A DNA stretch of 33,887 nucleotides, from NCBI GenBank assembly GCA_025354565.1, contig JANXMQ010000032.1, positions 1-33,887 on the forward strand, read 5' to 3'. Origin of the DNA: Akkermansiaceae bacterium (lineage in GTDB: Bacteria; Verrucomicrobiota; Verrucomicrobiia; Verrucomicrobiales; Akkermansiaceae). The position numbers and the translations under genes were made by a program. Position 1 is the stretch's first letter; the number at the start of each line of letters is the position of its first letter. Positions 6,500 to 15,297 of the stretch are shown piece by piece. The notes beneath the pieces were generated by a model. It was not told the origin of the DNA. It saw only the letters and a program-made list of their open reading frames with translations, and did not search any database.

Positions 6500-7951
6500 A
6501 TGTCTTATTTAGTCACCATCGGCCTCGAAGTCCACTGCCAGGTCAAGACCCACACCAAGATGTTCTGCGCGTGTCGCACCTCTTTTGGCGATGCGCCTAA
6601 CAGCCACACCTGCCCGGTCTGCCTCGGTCTGCCTGGCGCGCTGCCCGTCCTCAACCGCGAGGCCATTGAGAAAACCCTGCTCACCGGACTGATGATAGAC
6701 TGCGGTTCGCCGGAAATCTCGAAATGGGACCGGAAGAATTATTTCTATCCGGACATGCCCAAGAACTATCAGACCACACAAATGGATCTGCCGCTCTGCA
6801 TCGGCGGCGGCGTGCCGCTTTACGACCACTGCTACCCGACGGATGCCCGGAAAAATATCGCCAACCCCGGTAAAGTCGTTCGTCTCAATCGTATCCATTT
6901 AGAGGAAGACGTTGCGAAATCAACCCACCTCGGCAGCTCGTCGCTCATCGACTTCAACCGCGCCGGCACGCCACTCATGGAGATCGTCACCGAGGCGGAT
7001 CTCGAATCCGGCGAGGAGGCTTTTGCCTACGTCCGCTCGCTGCAAATGATCCTCCAGCAGGGCGGCGTGTCCGATGCCGACATGGAAAAAGGCCAACTCC
7101 GATGCGACGTCAACATCTCGCTGCGGAAGCATCCCGAAGAACCGTTAGGCCAAAAGGTCGAGTTGAAAAACCTCAACTCCATCTCCGCCATCCGCCGCGC
7201 CATCCATTATGAAATTCAGCGCCAGACCGAAGACCTCGACCGCGGCATTCCACAAATCCAATCCACCCGCCGCTGGGATGATGACCGCGGGGAAACCCAA
7301 ATGATGCGGACCAAGGAAGATGCTCACGATTATCGCTACTTTTCCTGCCCGGATCTGTTACCCATCGAAACCGCGCCGCTGTTAGCCAAGGTCCGCCCGC
7401 TGGTTCCCGAACTGCCGCACCAGCTTGCCGGACGGTTTGAAAATGCTCTTGGCGTCACTGCTTACGATGCCGCCGTGCTGTCGTCGGACAAACATCTCGC
7501 CCGCTATTTTGAGGCGGTCACCGACCCCGCCATTCCCGGCAAGAAGGTCGCCAATTTCATCATCAACAATCTGCTAGGCACCCTCAACGAACGCAACTTA
7601 AGCATCGCAGAATGTCCGGTCGCCACGGAAAAACTGCGGGCGTTGTTATTGTTAGTTGAAAACGGCACACTCGCCGCGAACCAGGCCAAGGAGGTTTTCG
7701 CAGTCCTGTTCGATGCGCCGGAAAAAGCCCCGGCGGCCATCGCCGACAGCCTCGGCTTCAAACCCGCCGCCGCCGGTGAACTCGAAGGTCTCGTCGCACA
7801 AGTCATCGCCAACAACCCGACCGAAGTTGCCGCCGTCCAAGCCGGCAATGAAAAGCTCCTCAATTTCCTAACAGGCCAAGTGATGAAGTCCGCCACCACC
7901 AAACCGAATCCCAAACAAGTCACCGATCTGCTCCGGGCGAAATTGCTTTGA
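6500..7951 (+). CDS. gatB: Aspartyl/glutamyl-tRNA(Asn/Gln) amidotransferase subunit B
   Basis: GatB of the GatCAB complex, which converts Glu-tRNA(Gln) and Asp-tRNA(Asn) into the amidated forms; GatB is the tRNA-binding kinase-like subunit. The N-terminus MSYLVTIGLEVHCQVKT and the CACRTSFGDAPNSHTCPVC segment (Cys pairs near residues 22-24 and 37-40, zinc-ligand-like) are diagnostic. The family signature DFNRAGTPLMEIVTEADL and LEEDVAKSTH are intact. The C-terminal YqeY/GatB tail (about 330-483) is complete, including the closing KPNPKQVTDLLRAKLL. Its 483 residues are normal. gatA and gatC are not in this window, so the complex is encoded at separate loci. The start immediately follows the heptamer repeat and has no obvious Shine-Dalgarno. 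Confidence 0.97.
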   Translation: MSYLVTIGLEVHCQVKTHTKMFCACRTSFGDAPNSHTCPVCLGLPGALPVLNREAIEKTLLTGLMIDCGSPEISKWDRKNYFYPDMPKNYQTTQMDLPLCIGGGVPLYDHCYPTDARKNIANPGKVVRLNRIHLEEDVAKSTHLGSSSLIDFNRAGTPLMEIVTEADLESGEEAFAYVRSLQMILQQGGVSDADMEKGQLRCDVNISLRKHPEEPLGQKVELKNLNSISAIRRAIHYEIQRQTEDLDRGIPQIQSTRRWDDDRGETQMMRTKEDAHDYRYFSCPDLLPIETAPLLAKVRPLVPELPHQLAGRFENALGVTAYDAAVLSSDKHLARYFEAVTDPAIPGKKVANFIINNLLGTLNERNLSIAECPVATEKLRALLLLVENGTLAANQAKEVFAVLFDAPEKAPAAIADSLGFKPAAAGELEGLVAQVIANNPTEVAAVQAGNEKLLNFLTGQVMKSATTKPNPKQVTDLLRAKLL

Positions 7952-7966
7952 TAGGTGCGTTCGCCA

Positions 7967-8299
7967 CTATTCGCCCCGATTGTTTTTGGTTTGGGCCGTT
8001 TTCATGAGTTCATAAATCGCATCGATTCGCCGATGAATCATCGAAGATTCGGTATGAATCCAAAAAAGCAGAAAAGTCACGATGAACGGTAAAAAATCAC
8101 TCAGATTCGTTCTGAAACCGAGCAATCCCACGGAAAAAACAACCGGAAAGATCCAGTCAAGTTTGGGCCAGATCGTGGGCCTCGCGAGGCTTTCCAAGCG
8201 GGATCGATTTTTGAGATTGATGAGCGCAATCTGTGCGATGGCTTCCTGCTCCTGCTCGGGAAGTTGAGCGATTTGCGCCTTGAGTTTGTCCGCATTCAT
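7967..8299 (-). CDS. Small membrane protein of unknown function
   Basis: Not recognised. The 110-residue product has a charged helical N-terminus (KLKAQIAQLPEQEQEAIAQI), then two hydrophobic stretches (LDWIFPVVFSVGLLGF and LSDFLPFIVTFLLFWI) forming a short hairpin, and a charged C-terminal helix with MIHRRIDAIYELMK. The N-terminal and C-terminal helices would lie on the same side of the membrane. The start at 8299 (MNADKLKAQ) is preferred; an in-frame ATG at 8335 would add 12 residues. It faces gatB tail to tail with a 15-bp gap and is divergent from the hydrolase gene. Confidence 0.6.
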   Translation of the reverse strand: MNADKLKAQIAQLPEQEQEAIAQIALINLKNRSRLESLARPTIWPKLDWIFPVVFSVGLLGFRTNLSDFLPFIVTFLLFWIHTESSMIHRRIDAIYELMKTAQTKNNRGE

Positions 8300-8499
8300 G
8301 AGGTTGTGAGTAAATCGTTGCCAAGGCATCATCATCCTAGGATCCGGCGATATGCAAAATCCGGTTGAATTACGACTCCCAATGTGTACGGCAAACCATG
8401 TGTCTCACAAGCCATTTCTGTCACCCGTTTTTCCGGCCCGTCAGCAAAGAATCTTGCCCTGTCGCGACTTGCGGCACAGCCTGCGTCACGCCGTAAAAA

Positions 8500-9717
8500 A
8501 TGACAGCCGCGACCCATGACCCGCCCCCGCCCCGGACATCTGCCGCCGGGTTGCGGAAGCGGCATGTATTCTATTTCAGCGGCTTCGATCCACGGGGACC
8601 GGCGCACTATCACGCGCTTTATGGCACCGAGTCGAAACTCCAAGCGCCGCTCAACGGACTGGATCTAACGGTCGGCAAACGTCGGCGGATCGGCAAACTT
8701 GCGAACGCTTGGAAAATTTCCCTGCCCAACGGCGGGGCGGAAACCGAGTATGAATTCCTCCGCTGGGACGACATCATCCGCGCCCATTGGCCGAAGAACG
8801 AAGTGGAACTCTTCAAGACCGCTGTGCCAGTGTATTGGGTGGGGCTATGGGATAACCTGCCCGGGAAATTATTAAAAATCGCCTGGCCCTCGGCACTCAC
8901 GATTACCTATCCGATCGTCGCATTTCTCGGCTCACTGATCATCGGGCTGATGCTCGCTGCGGCGGTGACGGTGATGGCGGTCATGGCGGGCTTCCCGTGG
9001 TGGACCGGACTGCTGCCAGGGGCGGTGGTTTTCGCAGGCGGCGTATGGCTCGGTCGCTGGCAGGACAACCGTTTCCGCAGTTACTGGCTGCTGCGGACCT
9101 ACGGCCTGATGCTGCCTTGGGCCTGTGGCAAGCGGCCGGTCGTGGACGACCGCATCCGCGAGTTCGCGGCCTATATCGTGGAAAAACTCCGCACGAGCGA
9201 CGCGGACGAGGTGCTGTTGGTCGGCCACAGCGCCGGGTCGATTCTAACGGTTCCCTTGGTGTCGGAAATGCTGCGGCTGGACCCGGCGCTCGGCACCCGT
9301 GGTCCGACCTTCGCGTTGGTATCGCTGGGCAATTGCATCCCGATCCTGAGCATGCTTTCGGGTTCGGAAAAACTCCGGGAGGATCTCGCGACCGTGGCAA
9401 CCGCACCGGGCGTGCGTTGGCTGGATTTTTCCGCAAAACGCGACGGAGCGAGCCTGACTCAGGTCGATCCACTGGCGGTTTCCGGCATTTCACGGCCGCC
9501 CGGCATTCCAGTGCGCCCGCTGCAATTTCCCGTGCGGATCGTGAAAATGTTTTCCCCGGAGGCTTATGCGGCCATCAAGCGGGACATTTTCCGCGTTCAT
9601 TTCCAATACATCATGGCCGGCGAATTGCTAACGGACTATGACTTCTTCGCGATCACCGCCGGCCCCATCTCCCTGGCGGAGCGCTATCCGGAGCCACCCT
9701 TTTCCTCAGATTCTTGA
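8500..9717 (+). CDS. Membrane-anchored alpha/beta-hydrolase-like protein (GHSAG motif)
   Basis: A 405-residue protein with the nucleophile-elbow motif GHSAG at residues 242-246, Ser244 being the likely nucleophile of an esterase or lipase. Residues 133-163 and 168-185 form a hydrophobic hairpin between an N-terminal strand region (VFYFSGFDPRGPAHYHALYG) and the hydrolase core (DEVLLVGHSAG). The segment before the membrane hairpin (WDDIIRAHW) and the C-terminal region are conserved-looking, but I cannot name a family. The catalytic acid and His cannot be assigned; His601-like residues near the end (VHFQYIMAGELLTDYDFF) are candidates by position only. The gene is immediately followed by a hemolysin III/PAQR gene and then a P450 gene, which suggests an acyl or lipid substrate. 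The PAQR start may overlap this stop. Confidence 0.7.
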   Translation: MTAATHDPPPPRTSAAGLRKRHVFYFSGFDPRGPAHYHALYGTESKLQAPLNGLDLTVGKRRRIGKLANAWKISLPNGGAETEYEFLRWDDIIRAHWPKNEVELFKTAVPVYWVGLWDNLPGKLLKIAWPSALTITYPIVAFLGSLIIGLMLAAAVTVMAVMAGFPWWTGLLPGAVVFAGGVWLGRWQDNRFRSYWLLRTYGLMLPWACGKRPVVDDRIREFAAYIVEKLRTSDADEVLLVGHSAGSILTVPLVSEMLRLDPALGTRGPTFALVSLGNCIPILSMLSGSEKLREDLATVATAPGVRWLDFSAKRDGASLTQVDPLAVSGISRPPGIPVRPLQFPVRIVKMFSPEAYAAIKRDIFRVHFQYIMAGELLTDYDFFAITAGPISLAERYPEPPFSSDS

Positions 9718-9737
9718 ACCATGGCTCGCACTCCGGC

Positions 9738-10397
9738 ATGACTGCTCATGAAAACCGCCAGATCGGTTTTGGTCGCGAGCCGTTTAATGGTTACAGCCAC
9801 CTTTTCGCGGCCTTGGCGACGATTTTTGGCAGTGTCATCCTGCTCTGGCGCACACAGGGCGGAACGATGATGTGGATCGCGTGCGTGATTTACTCGGTGT
9901 GCCTGTTCATGGCGTTTTTTTCGAGCGCCTTGTTTCATCTGGTCATCGGCTCACCCATGCTGGTGCGCCGCCTGCGCGACCTCGACCACTTGTGCATCCG
10001 CGGGCTGATCGTGGGCACCTACTCGCCCCTGGCTGTGCGGATGCTGCCACCGGGCTGGGCGATTTTCTGCCTGATTTTGCTTACCGTTCTGGCCACCGCG
10101 GATGCGATCATCAGCGCCCGTCATGAGGCGATGAGCCGTTCCCGCATCGCGTTTTCCTACATCTCTCTGGCCACCCTGTCACTCATCGCCGTGCCATTCA
10201 TTTGGGCGGAATTTTGGCAACCGATTCTCTGGACCTCTTTCGGCAGCTTGTTTTACATCGGCGGCGCGGTGTGTTATCTAAAGAAATTTCCGGCCCGCAC
10301 CCGCTGGATGAATTTCCATGGGGTCTGGCATCTTTGCGTCATGCTGGGCGCGCTCATCCATTATCTCGTGATTCTGCAGCTTGTTCAAAGCATCTAA
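9738..10397 (+). CDS. Hemolysin III / PAQR (ADIPOR-like) family membrane protein
   Basis: A seven-helix membrane protein of the hemolysin III/YqfA branch of the PAQR superfamily. Visible family signatures are the N-terminal EPFNGYSHLFAA, the SSALFHL motif after the second helix, the DLDHLCIRGLIVGTYSPL segment, and the C-terminal FHGVWHLCVMLGALIHY. The His of SSALFH, the Asp of LDH and the two His of GVWH...IHY are the expected zinc-site residues, all present. Eukaryotic relatives act as ceramidase-like hydrolases and receptors; bacterial members are less clear. The ATG at 9738 is preferred; a TTG at 9714 overlapping the upstream stop would add 8 residues and give translational coupling. The context between a lipase-like hydrolase and a P450 fits lipid turnover. 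Confidence 0.88.
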   Translation: MTAHENRQIGFGREPFNGYSHLFAALATIFGSVILLWRTQGGTMMWIACVIYSVCLFMAFFSSALFHLVIGSPMLVRRLRDLDHLCIRGLIVGTYSPLAVRMLPPGWAIFCLILLTVLATADAIISARHEAMSRSRIAFSYISLATLSLIAVPFIWAEFWQPILWTSFGSLFYIGGAVCYLKKFPARTRWMNFHGVWHLCVMLGALIHYLVILQLVQSI

Positions 10398-10408
10398 CCG
10401 ACTAACCC

Positions 10409-11863
10409 ATGGCCTACACCCCGCCCTACCCGAAGCCGCTGGACCGCTCCTCAAAGCGCTCGCTCTGGAATCTCTTCAATCGCGGCCGCCGGTCATGGCT
10501 GGAGACGTTGTATGAGGGCAGCTACACCGGGAAAATTTCGCGAATCCGGCTACCGGGCGTGCAGTTGTTTTTGGTGAAATTTCCTGACCTCATCAAGGAG
10601 GTGTTAGTGGACCGATATGGCGTTTTCCCGAAACACGAGATCATGGATGTGACCCTCAAGCCACTGCTGGGTGAGAGTATATTCACAACGAATGGTCCGG
10701 TCTGGGAACGCCAGCGGCGGATGCTGGACCCGGCCTTCGGGCAGGCGAAATTAAAGGAAGTCTTCACCCTGATGCGCGGCGGTTCGGACGCGCTGTTAGA
10801 ACGACTGGACGCAGCGGCGGACGGGGCGATCGTGGACATCGAGATCGAGATGACCCATGTGACCGCCGACATTATCTTGCGGACCATTTTATCGGAGTCA
10901 CTGGAAAGCGAGGGTGCGCGGAAGATTTTTCACGCGTTCAACCTGTTTCAGGAAAAAGCGGTGCTGATGATTCAGATGAGTTTCCTGCATCTGCCCTTGT
11001 GGCTGGCCCCGCGCACTTACCGGATCTGGAAACGCACGGGCCGTGAAATCCGCGAGCTGTTAGCGGGGTCCATCCGCGACCGCTACGAGGCCTATCAGCG
11101 CGGCGAGCAGGGCGAGCACAAGGACATTCTGCAATCCCTGTTAGAGACGCGCGATCCCGAGGACGGATCCGCATTCACGCTGCCGGAATTGGTGGACCAG
11201 GTGGCGATGCTGTTCCTTGCCGGACATGAGACCTCGGCCAGTGCGCTGTCGTGGTCGCTGTTCCTAATTTCCAAGTGCCCGGAGATTCAGGAAAAACTCC
11301 ATCAGGAAACCTGTGGGCTGTTAGGCGACCGCGAACCGGAGTTCAAGGACATCCCGAGGCACCGGCTGATCCGCAACGTATTCCGGGAAACCCTGCGGAT
11401 CTATCCGCCGGTCGGTTTCCTGACTTTTCGCAAGGCCGCGGGCAATCAACGACTGGGCAAGCACGACTTGCCGGACGGCTCGCCAGTCGCCATTTCACCA
11501 TGGCTGGTCCACCGCCACCGCGAACTGTGGGAACGACCGGATGAGTTCGATCCCGACCGCTTCGAGGGTGGCATCGAGCAGCCGCAATGCGCCTATATCC
11601 CCTTCGGCCAAGGTCCGCGGATCTGCATCGGTGCGGCATTCGCGATGCAGGAGGCAATGCTGATCCTCGCCTCACTCACCCGGCGTTATCGTTTCGAACC
11701 CGGCCCCGGCCCAGACCCCGAGCCGACCTCGCGGCTAACGATTCGCTCGCTGGATGGCATTTCACTGCGGGTTTGGAAACGGCCGAAAGGGGAACGGGTG
11801 GTCGCCGCCCCTGACTCACCAGAGGACACTCAGGCCGAAGCCGCCAAGTGTCCGTTTCATTGA
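10409..11863 (+). CDS. Cytochrome P450
   Basis: A 484-residue P450 monooxygenase with all core motifs: the C-helix WERQRRMLDPAF (99-110), the I-helix oxygen-activation motif AGHETS (271-276), the K-helix ETLR (327-330, Glu327/Arg330), the meander region around DPDRF (381-385), and the haem loop FGQGPRICIG (399-408) with Cys406 as iron ligand. There is no fused reductase or ferredoxin domain, and no redox partner lies nearby. The style (hydrophobic substrate-access region, KHEIMDVTLKPLLGE near the N-terminus) is that of class-I bacterial or fatty-acid-hydroxylase-like P450s. It lies 11 bp after the PAQR gene, so the three genes probably form one operon. The substrate is unknown; a lipid or fatty acid is inferred from neighbours. 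Confidence 0.95.
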   Translation: MAYTPPYPKPLDRSSKRSLWNLFNRGRRSWLETLYEGSYTGKISRIRLPGVQLFLVKFPDLIKEVLVDRYGVFPKHEIMDVTLKPLLGESIFTTNGPVWERQRRMLDPAFGQAKLKEVFTLMRGGSDALLERLDAAADGAIVDIEIEMTHVTADIILRTILSESLESEGARKIFHAFNLFQEKAVLMIQMSFLHLPLWLAPRTYRIWKRTGREIRELLAGSIRDRYEAYQRGEQGEHKDILQSLLETRDPEDGSAFTLPELVDQVAMLFLAGHETSASALSWSLFLISKCPEIQEKLHQETCGLLGDREPEFKDIPRHRLIRNVFRETLRIYPPVGFLTFRKAAGNQRLGKHDLPDGSPVAISPWLVHRHRELWERPDEFDPDRFEGGIEQPQCAYIPFGQGPRICIGAAFAMQEAMLILASLTRRYRFEPGPGPDPEPTSRLTIRSLDGISLRVWKRPKGERVVAAPDSPEDTQAEAAKCPFH

Positions 11864-11909
11864 AAAGGTCCGCATTGATTTCCCATGCGTTCCGGGCAAT
11901 AGCTTGCGC

Positions 11910-12341
11910 ATGAATTGGGTCCACTGGTCGTTGTTGTCGGCGTTGTTTGCAGGGATGACAGCGGTTTTGGCGAAGGTCGGGGTGACCGGAGTGGACTCGA
12001 ATTTGGCGACGGCGGTGCGAACGGCGGTGATTCTGGTTTTTGCTTGGGCCATCGCCTTCGCGACGACGAAACCGGCGGTGATCCTCGATTTCACGGGGCG
12101 GACCTGGCTGTTTCTCACCCTCTCGGGAATCGCGACGGGATTGTCATGGTTGTGCTATTTCCGCGCCCTGCAACTGGGGGATGCCTCCCGGGTGGCCCCG
12201 GTGGACAAGCTCGGGGTAGTGTTCGTGATCCTGCTGGCCGCCGTTTTTCTTAAGGAAAAAATCACGCCTCAACACGTATTGGGCGGGCTCTTGATCGTGG
12301 CCGGGGCGGTGGTGCTGGCGTGGAAAAGCAGCAAGGCGTGA
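11910..12341 (+). CDS. Half-size EamA/DMT transporter (COG2510-like)
   Basis: A 143-residue single EamA domain with five hydrophobic segments (WVHWSLLSALFAGMTAVLAK; LATAVRTAVILVFAWAIAF; WLFLTLSGIATGLSWLCYF; VAPVDKLGVVFVILLAAVF; HVLGGLLIVAGAVVLAW). The features ALQLGDASRVAPVDKL and the end WKSSKA are typical of stand-alone half-size DMT proteins, which work as dimers. Open reading continues upstream inside the P450 gene, but the ATG at 11910 begins at the first membrane helix. The gene lies 94 bp before arnT. ArnE/ArnF, the L-Ara4N-undecaprenyl-phosphate flippase, are also small DMT-family proteins and are otherwise absent here, so this could be the flippase. A terminator-like stem between it and arnT argues for caution. 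Confidence 0.8.
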   Translation: MNWVHWSLLSALFAGMTAVLAKVGVTGVDSNLATAVRTAVILVFAWAIAFATTKPAVILDFTGRTWLFLTLSGIATGLSWLCYFRALQLGDASRVAPVDKLGVVFVILLAAVFLKEKITPQHVLGGLLIVAGAVVLAWKSSKA

Positions 12342-12373
12342 CGAAGGGCTTGCATCGTGGGTCCGAATTTTGG

Positions 12374-12407
12374 AAAAAGCGCGGGTTCTCGACTGACTCG
12401 CTTTTTT
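12374..12407 (+). terminator. Possible intrinsic terminator or attenuator before arnT
   Basis: AAAAAGCG (12374-12381) can pair with CGCTTTTT (12399-12406) across a 17-nt loop, and the 3' arm ends in six T. The stem is A/T-rich with only three G/C pairs, so it is weak as a terminator. If real, it would separate the EamA gene from arnT. Confidence 0.35.
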
Positions 12408-12435
12408 CCCCTGACAAATTCGGAAATTACCCGCA

Positions 12436-14160
12436 ATGCCGCCCTCCGATTCTTGTCCGCCCGCCGTCGCCGGAACCGCACCGTGCAAGTGGTGCAAGGA
12501 TTTGTTGATCCTGACACTGGTGACGGCGCTGTGGTTCTGCGCACTGCTCGGGGTGCGGCCACTGAGCAACCCCGACGAGGGCCGCTATACGGAAATTCCG
12601 CGGGAAATGGCGGCAACGGGGGATTTCGTCACGCCGCGGCTGAATGGGGTGAAGTATTTTGAAAAACCGCCACTGGTCTATTGGCTGTCGGCGCTGACGT
12701 TCCGCGAGTTCGGAGTGAACGAATTCACGACGAGGCTGTGGGGCGGGATTTTCTCGATGCTCGGCGTGCTACTCACCTACATTGCCGGACGCGCGATTTA
12801 CGGGCGGGCGGCGGGCATCGCGGCGGCGGTCGTGCTGGCGACCACGTTAATTTACTACGCCCTGAGCCAGATCATCCTGCTGGATATGGCGGTGGCGGTG
12901 ACCATGAGCGGAGCCTTGTTCGCGTTCATTCTCGCGATGCGTGAGCCACGGGGCCGGCGACGCTTCGGCTTGTTCATGGTTTTTTACATGTTCATGGCGC
13001 TTGCCACTCTATCAAAAGGGCTGATTGGTTTCGCGCTGCCGGGCGCGGTGATTTTTCTGTGGGTACTGCTGCTCAACCGCTGGCGGGCACTGTGGCCGTT
13101 CTATCCGTTTGTAGGGACCATCCTGCTGCTGGCCATCGCCGCGCCGTGGCACATTCTGGCAGCACAGGCAAATCATTCTGACATCAAGGAACATGACTTT
13201 GCGTGGTTCTATTTCATCCACGAGCATTGGCTGCGGTTCACGACGCGCATCCATGGCCGCTATCATCCGTGGTGGTTTTTCCTGCCCATTTTTCTGGTCG
13301 GGCTGTTTCCATGGATCTTCTTCACGGCGCAAGCCTGGCGGGACTCATTCAGTGACGGCTGGAAGGCCCGGAAGAAATATCCCGAGGCCTGGTTTTTCCT
13401 GATCTGGACAGTGTTTATCGTAGCGTTTTTCTCGAAATCACAATCGAAGCTGATCCCCTATATCCTGCCGGTCTTTCCGGCTGTGGCAGTGCTAATTGGG
13501 CGCGCAGTGGCCGGGGTGTGGACGGGCGTGCCAGAGGCTAAATTCCGTTGTGCCGGCTGGGCCTTTGTGGTCGCAGCCGGACTTCTGGCGGGGGCGGTTA
13601 TTTTCTACCCGACACCGGACGACCAGCCAGACATTGCTGCGAAATTACCGCTGCTGCGGGCGACTGTTAGTTGCGCCTTGCTGCTGGGTGCCGGAGCTAC
13701 CTCGCTGGGCCTGCGCCGTAACCAACCGCAGTTTGTACTCTGTGCGATCGCCGTGACCAGCGCGGCTTTCATGTTTGCCCTGAACATCGGTGGCGGCGAC
13801 CTCGACAAGGCTTCGACGAAAAAATTTGCGATGATGCTCAAACCGATGTTGAAAGCCGAAGACCGGGTTTACAGCGTGGGCAATTACGCGCAGGACCTGC
13901 CGGCCTACCTCGACAGGTTGGTCAGTGTGGTGGAGTATCAGGGCGAACTTGAGTTCGGCATCAATGCCGAAGCGGATCTGACAGCCCGGCGGTTTTTGAA
14001 TCGGCAGGATTTTTTCAAACAATGGAACGAGCCGGGTGACGCCTATGCGGTGATCCGGAGAAATGTCTATGACAAGTGGTTTTCAAATTCGGGCATCCCC
14101 TACGAAGAGCTCTTGAAAACGGATCGCTACGTCCTTGCCGCGAAACGCCGGAACCCGTAA
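12436..14160 (+). CDS. arnT: Lipid A L-Ara4N transferase (PMT/ArnT family glycosyltransferase)
   Basis: Integral-membrane GT-C glycosyltransferase that moves 4-amino-4-deoxy-L-arabinose from undecaprenyl phosphate to lipid A phosphates on the periplasmic face, lowering affinity for polymyxins. The first periplasmic loop has NPDEGRYTEIPREMAATGDF with the catalytic Asp47-Glu48 pair, and KYFEKPPLVYW (from residue 73), both diagnostic of ArnT. About a dozen hydrophobic segments run to about residue 450, followed by a soluble C-terminal part of about 130 residues. Its 574 residues are close to the enterobacterial length. The extreme N-terminus is odd (CPPAVAGTAPCKWC, three cysteines), so the true start may be a downstream TTG near 12502. 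It opens the arn run; the next gene starts 12 bp later. Confidence 0.9.
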   Translation: MPPSDSCPPAVAGTAPCKWCKDLLILTLVTALWFCALLGVRPLSNPDEGRYTEIPREMAATGDFVTPRLNGVKYFEKPPLVYWLSALTFREFGVNEFTTRLWGGIFSMLGVLLTYIAGRAIYGRAAGIAAAVVLATTLIYYALSQIILLDMAVAVTMSGALFAFILAMREPRGRRRFGLFMVFYMFMALATLSKGLIGFALPGAVIFLWVLLLNRWRALWPFYPFVGTILLLAIAAPWHILAAQANHSDIKEHDFAWFYFIHEHWLRFTTRIHGRYHPWWFFLPIFLVGLFPWIFFTAQAWRDSFSDGWKARKKYPEAWFFLIWTVFIVAFFSKSQSKLIPYILPVFPAVAVLIGRAVAGVWTGVPEAKFRCAGWAFVVAAGLLAGAVIFYPTPDDQPDIAAKLPLLRATVSCALLLGAGATSLGLRRNQPQFVLCAIAVTSAAFMFALNIGGGDLDKASTKKFAMMLKPMLKAEDRVYSVGNYAQDLPAYLDRLVSVVEYQGELEFGINAEADLTARRFLNRQDFFKQWNEPGDAYAVIRRNVYDKWFSNSGIPYEELLKTDRYVLAAKRRNP

Positions 14161-14172
14161 CCTGCCCCCCAA

Positions 14173-15297
14173 ATGCTGCCATTTCTCCCGTTCACACGCC
14201 CGACCCTCGACGAGGAAACCATCGCCGGAGTGGGCGATGTGTTACGATCGGGCTGGATCACGTCTGGGCCGATGGTGCGGGAATTAGAGGCGAAACTCTC
14301 GGCACTGTTCGCCGGACGTCCGGTTAGAGTTTTTAACTCGGGCACCGCAACTCTGGAAATCGCGCTGCGTCTGGCCGGAATTGGTCCGGGCGATGAGGTC
14401 ATCACCACGCCGCTGTCGTGGGTGGCCACCAGCAATGTAATTCTAACGGTCGGCGCGAGGCCGGTCTTCGTGGATATTGATCCCGTGACGCGCAACCTCG
14501 ATCTGGATGCCGCCGAAGCCGCGATCACTTCGGCGACCAAGGCGATCATGCCGGTCGATCTGGCGGGTCTGCCGGTGGACCGTGACCGACTCTATCAGCT
14601 CGCTGAAAAACATCGCCTGCGCGTGATCGAGGACGCGGCGCAATCGCTAGGCAGCTCTTGGAACGGTCGTCCGATCGGCACGACGGGCGATCTGGTTTCT
14701 TTCAGTTTCCATCCTAACAAAAACGTGACCTCCATCGAAGGTGGTTGCCTCGTAATGACGAACGAATCCGAGGCCAAGCTCGCGGAACAATACCGGCTGC
14801 AAGGCGTCGTGCGCTCTGGATATGATGGCATGGACGTAGAAGTCCTCGGCGGCAAGTTTAATCTAACTGACGTTGCCGCTCGGGTCGGCATCGGCCAGTT
14901 GGCACGGCTCGATGAGTTCACCCGCCTGCGCCGGGACTTGGCGCGGGAGTATTTCCAACAGCTCGATCGGCCGGAGATCCACGCCCTCGGCCTCGGTCTG
15001 CCGGTGGCGGATTTCACTCAGAGCAACTGGCACATGTTCCAAGTGATCTTGCCGGAAATCTCTATCAGCCGTGCGGAAGTGATGGGAAAATTGCACGAGC
15101 TTGGCATCGGCACCGGCGTCCACTATCCGGCAATTCATCTTTTCACACTCTACCGTGGCCTTGGCTGGCACATGGGCGACTTCCCCCACGCCGAACACGC
15201 CGGGCGGAACATTCTATCACTGCCATTATTCCCGACCATGACCGCCACCGATGTCAGGCGCGTGGTCGATGCACTCCACAACGTCCTGCAAGCATGA
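14173..15297 (+). CDS. arnB: UDP-4-keto-pentose aminotransferase (DegT/DnrJ family, ArnB)
   Basis: PLP-dependent sugar aminotransferase that makes UDP-L-Ara4N from UDP-L-Ara4O using glutamate. Key residues are visible: the PLP-phosphate region SGTAT (56-60), Asp154 and Gln157 in IEDAAQ, and the Schiff-base Lys183 in SFHPNKNVTSIEGG. The N-terminus MLPFLPFTRPTLDEE and the C-terminal GTGVHYPAIHLFTLYRGLGW are typical of ArnB. Its length of 374 is normal. It lies between arnT and arnC, overlapping arnC by four bases (ATGA), which supports the specific ArnB assignment over other DegT enzymes. Confidence 0.93.
   Translation: MLPFLPFTRPTLDEETIAGVGDVLRSGWITSGPMVRELEAKLSALFAGRPVRVFNSGTATLEIALRLAGIGPGDEVITTPLSWVATSNVILTVGARPVFVDIDPVTRNLDLDAAEAAITSATKAIMPVDLAGLPVDRDRLYQLAEKHRLRVIEDAAQSLGSSWNGRPIGTTGDLVSFSFHPNKNVTSIEGGCLVMTNESEAKLAEQYRLQGVVRSGYDGMDVEVLGGKFNLTDVAARVGIGQLARLDEFTRLRRDLAREYFQQLDRPEIHALGLGLPVADFTQSNWHMFQVILPEISISRAEVMGKLHELGIGTGVHYPAIHLFTLYRGLGWHMGDFPHAEHAGRNILSLPLFPTMTATDVRRVVDALHNVLQA

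Noticed and set aside
11910..12341. Naming the EamA protein ArnE or ArnF
   Set aside because: It has five rather than four helices and looks like a stand-alone EamA half transporter; only location suggests the flippase role.
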